A stretch of 8,559 nt of DNA. Source: Bacteroidota bacterium. Lineage in GTDB: Bacteria; Bacteroidota; Bacteroidia; B-17B0; Aurantibacillaceae. This document shows positions 1 through 5,247 of this stretch, piece by piece. The stretch lies in the NCBI GenBank assembly GCA_025359355.1, contig JANYGR010000379.1:1-8559 (forward strand), given 5' to 3'. Position 1 is the first letter of the stretch. The number at the start of each line of letters is the position of its first letter. The notes below the pieces were generated by a model. It did no database searches. It was given only the letters and a program-made list of their open reading frames with translations, and was not told the origin of the DNA. Both the position numbers and the translations under genes were made by a program.

Positions 1-556
1 CAATAACAAAGGGTCTTAAGAAGATTCCTTTTTTTTGCAGAGCCGCAGATACTTCGCATGGATTACCACCACACTCTTCGATACCATCTGTAATTAAAAT
101 AATAATATTGCGACAATTGCTACAGGGTGTAAAATCGGCAGCAGATTCTCCTAAGGAATAAGCGATAGGCGTAGTACCTAATGGTTCTAATTTTTGAATG
201 CGTTGTTTTATTTTTAATGCGTTAGAATTAGCACCAGCAAAGGGAATTTCGAGCTTCGTATCTTTGCAATTACGTTCGGGTTTAATAAAAGTGGTATGTC
301 CATAGCAACGCAGAGCTAATTCTAAATTCGGAATAGTTTTCAGACTATCTAAAAACTCACCCATTATTTTTTTTGCTACTTCTATTTTGATGTTGCTATT
401 CCAAGGCGCATACATACTGTAGGAATCATCAAAAATAAAGAGGATACGGTTAGTAGGTTGAGAATGAAGAATTAAAAATGAAAAATTAAAAAGAATCACT
501 AAGGAAAATATTTTTTTCTTAGTAAGGCAGGCTAATTTTAAATTTTGAATTTTCAA
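1..556 (-). CDS. Secreted VWA-domain protein, C-terminus beyond the left edge
   Basis: Partial gene on the minus strand; 185 codons are visible and it runs off the window. Read from a TTG at 556, it gives a Lys-rich start (TKKKIF, about residues 12-17), a hydrophobic stretch (about 16-30) and then HSQPTNR, which resembles a signal peptide cleaved near residue 32. A VWA fold follows, with an apparently complete metal-ion-dependent adhesion site: D43-x-S45-x-S47 (FDDSYSM), T128/T129 (GTTPIAYSL) and D157 (LITDGIEEC). Cysteines 145/148 and 162/167 (EECGGNPC) could form disulfides outside the cytoplasm. VWA domains bind protein partners through a divalent metal; the partner here is unknown. The reading frame begins right after the transketolase stop, 12 nt away, so co-transcription is likely. 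No ATG exists between that stop and the domain, so TTG is the best available start. The domain is well supported; the exact start is uncertain. Confidence 0.82.
   Translation of the reverse strand, partial: MKIQNLKLACLTKKKIFSLVILFNFSFLILHSQPTNRILFIFDDSYSMYAPWNSNIKIEVAKKIMGEFLDSLKTIPNLELALRCYGHTTFIKPERNCKDTKLEIPFAGANSNALKIKQRIQKLEPLGTTPIAYSLGESAADFTPCSNCRNIIILITDGIEECGGNPCEVSAALQKKGIFLRPFVI
464..491. repeat. 14-bp tandem duplication inside the VWA signal-peptide region
   Basis: ATGAAGAATTAAAA (464-477) is followed directly by ATGAAAAATTAAAA (478-491), 13 of 14 bases identical. On the minus strand this DNA encodes part of the hydrophobic core of the predicted signal peptide (about NFSFLILHS). 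It resembles intergenic AT-rich repeat DNA more than ordinary coding sequence, and it has a partner in inverted orientation at 541-568. Confidence 0.6.
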
Positions 557-568
557 TTTTGAATTATC
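541..568. repeat. 14-bp tandem duplication between the transketolase stop and the VWA gene
   Basis: AATTTTGAATTTTC (541-554) is followed by AATTTTGAATTATC (555-568), 13 of 14 bases identical. It starts right after the transketolase stop on the minus strand and covers the TTG (556-554) proposed as the VWA start. Read on the minus strand its unit (GAAAATTCAAAATT) matches the plus-strand unit of the 464-491 array (GAAAAATTAAAAAT) at 11 of 14 bases, so the two arrays are inverted relative to each other. Confidence 0.6.
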
Positions 569-1417
569 TTAATAATCTCCCAAAGTCTCTTCTAATTGAC
601 CTAAAGCATTTGCTAATTGATCATTGTTAGGAGCGGAACCATGCCATTTGTGAGTACCCATCATAAAATCAACACCGGCACCCATTTCTGTTTTCATAAT
701 GATGATGATAGGTTTTCCTTTACCAATAAAGCTTTTCGCTAAATCTAATCCAGCAATAACTGAAGTCAAATCATTTCCTTTTTCGGTTTCAATCACATGC
801 CAACCAAAGGCTTCCCATTTAGCTTTTAAGTTTCCTAATGATAATACGTGTTCAACATCACCATCAATTTGACGGCCATTGTAATCAATCGTTGCAATGT
901 AGTTATCAACTTTGTTGGCAGCAGCATACATGGCAGCTTCCCAAATTTGCCCTTCTTGTAATTCGCCATCACCGTGAAGGCTATAAACGATAGAAGAATC
1001 ATTATTTAATTTTTTTGCTAAAGCAGCTCCAATTGCCACGCTCATGCCTTGTCCTAAAGAACCACTCGCAATACGAACTCCTGGTAAATGATCGTGTGTT
1101 GTTGGATGCCCTTGTAAACGAGTATTTAAACGACGAAACGTTTTTAATTCCTCTACGGGAAAATAACCGCAACGTGCTAAAACACTATAAAATACAGGCG
1201 AAATATGTCCATTACTTAAAAAGAATAAATCGTCTCCTTTACCATCCATGGTGAAGTTTTTAGGATCATGTTTCATCACTCCGTTATATAACGCTACTAA
1301 ATATTCCGTACAGCCCAAAGACCCGCCTGGGTGACCAGAACTAACTGCATGAACCATACGTACTATATCTCTGCGAACTTGAGAGGATAATTTTTGAAGA
1401 GCTAAAATATCTGCCAT
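569..1417 (-). CDS. Transketolase, N-terminal (TPP-binding) subunit
   Basis: This 282-residue protein corresponds to the first domain of transketolase, which moves two-carbon ketol units between sugar phosphates in the non-oxidative pentose phosphate pathway, in the cytoplasm. Full-length transketolases are about 620-680 residues. Here only the pyrophosphate-binding half is present, as in lineages that encode transketolase as two polypeptides. The thiamine diphosphate motif is visible as GDGELQEGQ starting at G149-D150-G151 and ending at N180 (IDYN). The cofactor/substrate histidines typical of the family are seen in SSGHPGG (H29), NGHISP (H71) and QGHP (H104). The ATG at 1417 gives a normal N-terminus (MADILALQKLSSQVRRDIVRM). 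The pyrimidine-binding C-terminal subunit, needed for activity, does not follow: the next gene downstream is the VWA protein. A related split TPP enzyme acting on another substrate cannot be excluded, but the motifs fit transketolase. Confidence 0.93.
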   Translation of the reverse strand: MADILALQKLSSQVRRDIVRMVHAVSSGHPGGSLGCTEYLVALYNGVMKHDPKNFTMDGKGDDLFFLSNGHISPVFYSVLARCGYFPVEELKTFRRLNTRLQGHPTTHDHLPGVRIASGSLGQGMSVAIGAALAKKLNNDSSIVYSLHGDGELQEGQIWEAAMYAAANKVDNYIATIDYNGRQIDGDVEHVLSLGNLKAKWEAFGWHVIETEKGNDLTSVIAGLDLAKSFIGKGKPIIIIMKTEMGAGVDFMMGTHKWHGSAPNNDQLANALGQLEETLGDY

Positions 1418-1434
1418 AAATGAGGTGTTTTGCG

Positions 1435-1442
1435 CAAAAGTA
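1435..1442 (-). promoter_or_regulatory. Putative Bacteroidota -7 box for the transketolase gene
   Basis: On the minus strand the bases read TACTTTTG, an exact match to the Bacteroidota -7 consensus TAnnTTTG. A TTG (1469-1467) lies 24 nt upstream, slightly farther than the usual -33 spacing. Transcription would start near 1428, leaving a leader of only about 10 nt before the ATG at 1417. The match is by eye and an 8-mer with two free positions is not rare in AT-rich DNA. Confidence 0.4.
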
Positions 1443-1598
1443 CTATTTGTGATGCCTTTATAACGTCAATGTTGATAATAATAACAGGATGTTAAAAAAT
1501 AAAGAGGAATCCCCTGTTTTTAAGCCTAATCACAGTCAGTTGTTAAAAACTGCCATAGATTGCTACAATTAATAGCAAAGTCGAGTAGCTGAATTTGA

Positions 1599-1606
1599 TA
1601 TATTTG
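1599..1606 (+). promoter_or_regulatory. Putative Bacteroidota -7 box for ychF
   Basis: The bases TATATTTG match the TAnnTTTG consensus exactly and lie about 85 nt before the ychF start at 1691. No good TTG -33 element was found at the usual distance; the nearest TTG upstream (1560-1562) is too far. A start near 1613 would place the whole 8-bp-period repeat (1616-1679) in the 5' leader of the ychF mRNA. Confidence 0.35.
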
Positions 1607-1615
1607 CAAACTCAA

Positions 1616-1679
1616 TTGGTGAATTAGTGAATTATTTAATTATTGAATAAATCTCTAACTCTCCAAATCACTAACTCAA
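1616..1679. repeat. 8-bp-period repeat in the ychF leader, with an inverted second half
   Basis: From 1619 the sequence reads GTGAATTA, GTGAATTA, TTTAATTA, TTGAATAA: four successive 8-mers, the first two identical. The right half (about 1651-1678) also has an 8-bp rhythm on the opposite strand: CTAACTC recurs at 1655-1661 and 1671-1677, 16 nt apart, and the reverse complement reads GAGTTAGT, GATTTGGA, GAGTTAGA, GATTTATT. It is thus a short-period array with a left half and a roughly inverted right half. It ends only about 12 nt before the ychF ATG. The frame of ychF stays open back through part of it to a TTG at 1643, which is not taken as the start. Confidence 0.6.
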
Positions 1680-1690
1680 AAATTGTAAAA

Positions 1691-2791
1691 ATGGCTTTAA
1701 AATGTGGAATTGTAGGGTTGCCTAATGTAGGAAAATCAACTCTTTTTAATTGTTTAAGTAATGCAAAAGCACAAGCGGCAAACTTTCCGTTTTGTACGAT
1801 TGAACCAAACGTAGGAGTTATTACCGTTCCAGATGAACGTTTAAATAAATTATCAGAATTAGTGAAGCCTCAGGCGGTGCAGCCAACAACGGTTGAAATT
1901 GTAGATATCGCCGGTTTAGTAAAAGGCGCTAGTAAGGGCGAAGGTTTAGGAAATAAATTCTTAGCTAACATCCGCGAGTGTAATGCTATTTTACACGTAT
2001 TACGTTGTTTTGATGATGATAATATTATTCATGTGGATGGAAATGTAAATCCGGTTCGTGATAAAGAAATTATTGATACAGAATTGCAATTAAAAGATTT
2101 AGAATCGGTTGATGCTAAAATCAAAAAGTTTGAAAAGGCAGGAAAATTAGGCAACGACAAAGAAGCAGTAAAAACATACAATACACTTTTAAAAGTGAAA
2201 GAAACTTTAGAAAGTGGTAAATCAGCTCGTGCTTGTCATCTAGAAGAAAGTGAATTGCCTTATATTGAGGATTTACATATGTTAACTGTTAAACCAGTAA
2301 TGTATGTGTGTAATGTGGATGAAGCGTCTGCAAAAACAGGAAATAAATATGTTGATGCAGTTAAGGAATCTGTGAAAGGCGAAGGTGCTGAAATACTAGT
2401 AATTACTGCAGCTATGGAAAGTGAAATCTCTTCATTAGAAACATACGAAGAAAAACAAATGTTCCTTGGCGAAATGGGATTAGATGAGCCGGGCGTTAAT
2501 AAATTAATTAAGCAAGCTTACCATTTATTAAAACTACAAACATACTTTACGGCAGGTGTTAAGGAAGTTCGTGCTTGGACTATCGAGCAAGGAATGACGG
2601 CGCCTCAAGCAGCAGGTGTTATTCATACTGATTTTGAAAAAGGATTTATTCGTGCAGAGGTAATTGGTTATAACGACTATGTAAACTATGGTTCCGAAGC
2701 AGCTTGCAAAGAAGTTGGCAAATTAAGAGTTGAAGGAAAAGAGTATGTAGTGGCTGATGGCGATGTAATGCATTTTAGATTTAATGTTTAA
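1691..2791 (+). CDS. ychF: Ribosome-binding ATPase/GTPase YchF
   Basis: YchF (OLA1 family) is a universally conserved Obg-like P-loop protein that prefers ATP over GTP, binds ribosomes, and is linked to translation and stress responses. From the ATG at 1691 the protein is 366 residues, against about 363 in E. coli, and begins MALKCGIVGLPNVGKST, as family members do. The frame can extend to a TTG at 1643, but those 16 residues lie in repeat DNA and are rejected. Visible motifs are: G1 GLPNVGKST (9-17); the switch I region NFPFCTIEPN (31-40); G3 DIAGLVKGAS (72-81), with Leu76 at the position where Ras-like proteins carry the catalytic Gln; and G4 NVDE (208-211) in place of NKxD, which explains the relaxed base specificity. 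A helical insertion (about 130-190) and a C-terminal TGS-type domain (about 283-366, AWTIEQGMTAPQAAGVIHTD) complete the family layout. It is transcribed divergently from transketolase. Confidence 0.97.
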   Translation: MALKCGIVGLPNVGKSTLFNCLSNAKAQAANFPFCTIEPNVGVITVPDERLNKLSELVKPQAVQPTTVEIVDIAGLVKGASKGEGLGNKFLANIRECNAILHVLRCFDDDNIIHVDGNVNPVRDKEIIDTELQLKDLESVDAKIKKFEKAGKLGNDKEAVKTYNTLLKVKETLESGKSARACHLEESELPYIEDLHMLTVKPVMYVCNVDEASAKTGNKYVDAVKESVKGEGAEILVITAAMESEISSLETYEEKQMFLGEMGLDEPGVNKLIKQAYHLLKLQTYFTAGVKEVRAWTIEQGMTAPQAAGVIHTDFEKGFIRAEVIGYNDYVNYGSEAACKEVGKLRVEGKEYVVADGDVMHFRFNV

Positions 2792-2793
2792 AC

Positions 2794-2846
2794 AGTTTCT
2801 GGTTTCTTGTTAATAGTTTCTAGTTTGTAAAACCCGAAACAAGAAA
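2794..2846. repeat. Left 21-bp-period array flanking the four-helix-bundle gene
   Basis: AGTTTCTGGTTT (2794-2805) and AGTTTCTAGTTT (2815-2826) are near-identical and lie 21 nt apart. GTTTCTGGTTT (2795-2805) is the exact reverse complement of AAACCAGAAAC at 3272-3282 on the other side of the small gene. GAAACAAGAAA (2836-2846) recurs directly at 3278-3288. Within this block TTTCTTGTT (2803-2811) and AACAAGAAA (2838-2846) can also pair. That hairpin follows the ychF stop but has no T-run after it, so I do not call it a terminator. Confidence 0.65.
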
Positions 2847-2868
2847 TCTTAAATAAATAATATAGGTT

Positions 2869-3264
2869 ATGGCAACAATAAAAAGATTTGAAGATTTAGA
2901 TGTTTGGCAATTAGCAAGAACATTAAATTTGAACATCATACCTATATTAAAAGAATTAAACGAGGCTAAAAATTACGATTTAAAAAGTCAATTAGACCGT
3001 TCTGCGGGCTCGGTCATGGATAATATCTCAGAAGGATTTGAAAGAGATGGAAATAGAGAGTTTATTCAATTTTTAGCAATTGCGAAAGGGTCGTTAGGAG
3101 AAGTTAGATCACAATTATATAGAGTTTTTGATAGAAATTTTATTGATAAAGAAAAGCATGATGTATTACAAGATGATTGTATTCTTTTGGCAAGTAAACT
3201 TGGGAAATTTATTACCTATTTGAATAATTCGGAATTTAAAGGCAATAAGTTTAAAAAGGATTAG
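2869..3264 (+). CDS. Four-helix-bundle protein (23S rRNA-intervening-sequence / Avd superfamily)
   Basis: This 131-residue protein belongs to the family first named from ORFs in intervening sequences of 23S rRNA genes; the accessory protein Avd of diversity-generating retroelements has the same fold. Family hallmarks are the opening FEDLDVWQLAR (about 7-17) and the central LDRSAGSVMDNISEGFER (about 42-59), which matches the usual L.R....SI..NI.EGF.R pattern. A helix rich in small and charged residues follows (FIQFLAIAKGSLGEVRSQL), and the C-terminus is Lys-rich. It should form a homo-oligomeric helical bundle with a basic, nucleic-acid-facing surface; its cellular role is not established. No reverse transcriptase, variable repeat or rRNA gene lies in the window, so neither known context applies. 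The gene sits between ychF and parE and is bracketed by short inverted repeats, one overlapping its TAG stop. The ATG at 2869 gives the typical family N-terminus. Confidence 0.9.
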   Translation: MATIKRFEDLDVWQLARTLNLNIIPILKELNEAKNYDLKSQLDRSAGSVMDNISEGFERDGNREFIQFLAIAKGSLGEVRSQLYRVFDRNFIDKEKHDVLQDDCILLASKLGKFITYLNNSEFKGNKFKKD

Positions 3265-3302
3265 AAACTTCAAACCAGAAACAAGAAACTTCAAACCAGA
3301 AA
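3263..3302. repeat. Right 21-bp-period direct repeat between the four-helix-bundle gene and parE
   Basis: AGAAACTTCAAACCAGAAA occurs twice without mismatch (3263-3281 and 3284-3302), separated by CA, giving a 21-bp period. The first copy overlaps the TAG stop of the small gene and the second ends 6 nt before the parE ATG at 3309. Its AAACCAGAAAC core is inverted relative to the left array at 2794-2846, which has the same period. The array therefore forms the whole parE leader on this side, and no promoter or ribosome binding site is recognisable in it. Confidence 0.8.
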
Positions 3303-3308
3303 TATTAT

Positions 3309-5174
3309 ATGGCAAAAGAAATAGCAAGTTATAACGAAGATAGTATTAAGTCCCTCGATTGGAAAGAGCATATTCGTATGCGTCCCGGTATGTATATTGG
3401 GAAGCTCGGAGATGGTTCTGCTTTCGATGATGGTATTTATGTGCTTATCAAAGAGGTGATGGATAACTCCATTGATGAGTTTATGATGGGCGCTGGAAAG
3501 CGCATAGATGTTGCTGTTAAAGAAGGAGCAGTTTCTATCCGAGATTTCGGACGTGGTATTCCCTTAGGAAAATTAGTAGAAGTTGTTTCTAAAATTAATA
3601 CAGGCGGTAAATACGACAGCGATGCTTTTAAAAAATCCATTGGTTTAAATGGTGTTGGTACCAAAGCCGTAAATGCATTATCTATTAATTTTACGGTAAC
3701 AGCCTTTAGAGATGGGCAAATGAAAACTGCTGAATTTTCTTGTGGAAATTTAGTAAAAGAATCTAAGCTTGAAAAAACAACAGAAGCTAACGGTACTTAT
3801 GTGGAGTTCAGACCGGATGATACCATTTTCAAAAAATACCATTATGTGCATGAGTATATTGATAAAATGTTATGGAACTATGCCTTCTTAAATACAGGAT
3901 TGACGCTTCATTTCAACGGTCAAGTATATAAATCAGACAATGGTTTAAAAGATCTATTAGAAAAAAATATTACTGGCGAAATTATTTATCCAATCATTCA
4001 TTTAAAAGGTGATGATATTGAATTAGCCATGACGCACAGTAACGAACATTATTCGGAAGAGTATTATTCTTATGTGAACGGGCAATACACCACACAAGGC
4101 GGTACGCACCAAGTGGCGTTTCGTGAGGCGGTTGTTAAAACCGTTCGTGAGTTTTTCAAAAAAGATTTTGATCCTACAGATGTTCGTAAGTCTATCATCG
4201 CAGCTATTTCAGTCCGTGTACAAGAACCTGTGTTCGAATCTCAAACCAAAACAAAACTAGGTTCTCAGGAAATAGCACCAGGTGGGCAAACCATGCGTTC
4301 ATTCGTAAATGATTTTATCAAACAAAATTTAGATAATTATTTACATAAAAACCCTGAAACGGCTAAAGCCATTGAAGCAAAAATTGTTGCCAATGAGCGT
4401 GAGCGTAAAGAATTATCGGGCATCCAAAAATTAGCACGCGAGCGTGCTAAAAAATCAAACTTACATAACAAAAAATTACGCGATTGTAGAGTTCATTTAG
4501 ATGAAGTGAAAAACCCTCGCTCACTTGAAACTACTTTGTTTATTTGTGAGGGCGACTCGGCAAGTGGCTCTATTACTAAAACACGGGATGTTAATACCCA
4601 AGCTGTATTTAGTTTAAAAGGTAAGCCATTGAATTCTTTTGGTTTGGGTAAAAAAATAGTGTACGAAAACGAAGAGTTTAATTTATTGCAAGCTGCTTTA
4701 AATATTGAAGACAGCTTAGAAGATTTACGTTACAATAACGTAGTGATAGCAACTGATGCCGATGTTGATGGAATGCACATTCGTTTATTACTTTTAACAT
4801 TCTTCTTGCAATTTTTTCCTGACTTAGTAAAAAACAGACACGTTTATATTTTGCAAACACCATTATTTCGTGTCAGAAATAAAAAGGAAACAGCATATTG
4901 TTATAGTGATGAAGAACGTAAAGCGGCCATTGCTAAATTAGGACCTAAGCCTGAAATCACTCGATTTAAGGGATTAGGAGAGATTTCGCCTGATGAGTTT
5001 AAACATTTCATTGGAAAAGATATTCGTTTAGAGCCGGTGTTATTGGATCAACAGGCATCAATCCAACAATTATTAAGTTACTACATGGGTAAAAATACGC
5101 AAGACCGTCAGGAATTTATCATTGATAATTTACGAGTGGAAATAGATGCGGAAGAAGATTTATTGAAGGCGTAA
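3309..5174 (+). CDS. parE: DNA topoisomerase IV subunit B (ParE)
   Basis: ParE is the ATPase subunit of topoisomerase IV, the type IIA enzyme that unlinks daughter chromosomes; it works as A2B2 with ParC, encoded next. The 621-residue length and the opening SLDWKEHIRMRPGMYIGKL fit Bacteroidota ParE better than GyrB. The GHKL ATPase shows E49 and N53 in EVMDNSIDE, DFGRGIP (79-85) and the ATP-lid motif GLNGVGTKA (112-120). The transducer domain carries QTKTKLGS (312-319), whose K316 corresponds to the ATP-contacting lysine. The TOPRIM domain has catalytic E414 in CEGDSASG and the metal-binding D483-x-D485-x-D487 in ATDADVDGMH. TRFKGLGEI (551-559) and YYMGKNTQDR (591-600) close the protein as expected. 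Two consecutive TAA codons end it. Some homologues are annotated as GyrB, but adjacency to a ParC-like subunit and the N-terminal motif favour ParE. Confidence 0.95.
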   Translation: MAKEIASYNEDSIKSLDWKEHIRMRPGMYIGKLGDGSAFDDGIYVLIKEVMDNSIDEFMMGAGKRIDVAVKEGAVSIRDFGRGIPLGKLVEVVSKINTGGKYDSDAFKKSIGLNGVGTKAVNALSINFTVTAFRDGQMKTAEFSCGNLVKESKLEKTTEANGTYVEFRPDDTIFKKYHYVHEYIDKMLWNYAFLNTGLTLHFNGQVYKSDNGLKDLLEKNITGEIIYPIIHLKGDDIELAMTHSNEHYSEEYYSYVNGQYTTQGGTHQVAFREAVVKTVREFFKKDFDPTDVRKSIIAAISVRVQEPVFESQTKTKLGSQEIAPGGQTMRSFVNDFIKQNLDNYLHKNPETAKAIEAKIVANERERKELSGIQKLARERAKKSNLHNKKLRDCRVHLDEVKNPRSLETTLFICEGDSASGSITKTRDVNTQAVFSLKGKPLNSFGLGKKIVYENEEFNLLQAALNIEDSLEDLRYNNVVIATDADVDGMHIRLLLLTFFLQFFPDLVKNRHVYILQTPLFRVRNKKETAYCYSDEERKAAIAKLGPKPEITRFKGLGEISPDEFKHFIGKDIRLEPVLLDQQASIQQLLSYYMGKNTQDRQEFIIDNLRVEIDAEEDLLKA

Positions 5175-5182
5175 TAAAAGAT

Positions 5183-5222
5183 GTCAGTCTGAGCGGTTCC
5201 GATAGCTATCGGAACGAAGACT
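5183..5222. repeat. REP-like hairpin between parE and parC
   Basis: GTTCCGATAGCTATCGGAAC (5196-5215) is a perfect 20-bp palindrome. Outside it AGTCT (5186-5190) pairs with AGACT (5218-5222) across small unpaired segments, so the element can fold into a longer interrupted hairpin or cruciform. Its start, GTCAGTCTGA (5183-5192), matches the GTCANNCTGA header seen in the element at 7892-7947. It begins 8 nt after the parE stop and ends 25 nt before the parC ATG. No T-run follows, so it is unlikely to be an intrinsic terminator; it could affect mRNA stability between the two genes. Confidence 0.8.
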
Positions 5223-5247
5223 ATTTTAAAAAGTTTGATTTAGAAAA

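Noticed and set aside
1015..1254. Plus-strand 79-codon open frame
   Set aside because: It lies fully antisense to the transketolase gene, whose motifs are unmistakable, and its translation shows no recognisable domain.
1643..1690. Extended ychF N-terminus from a TTG
   Set aside because: The extra 16 residues are encoded by short-period repeat DNA, while the ATG at 1691 gives the family-typical start and length.
3263..3302. Minimal CRISPR array
   Set aside because: There are only two 19-bp copies separated by 2 bp; no spacer-sized sequence and no cas gene is present.
2794..3302. Insertion sequence
   Set aside because: No transposase is encoded, and the flanking repeats are short arrays without clear terminal inverted repeats or a target-site duplication.
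3437..4863. Minus-strand open frames inside parE (3437-3664 and 4678-4863)
   Set aside because: They overlap the conserved ATPase and TOPRIM motifs on the other strand and have no features of their own.
5196..5215. Intrinsic terminator after parE
   Set aside because: The stem is strong, but it is followed by CGAAGACTATTTT, not an immediate T-run, and parC follows in the same direction.
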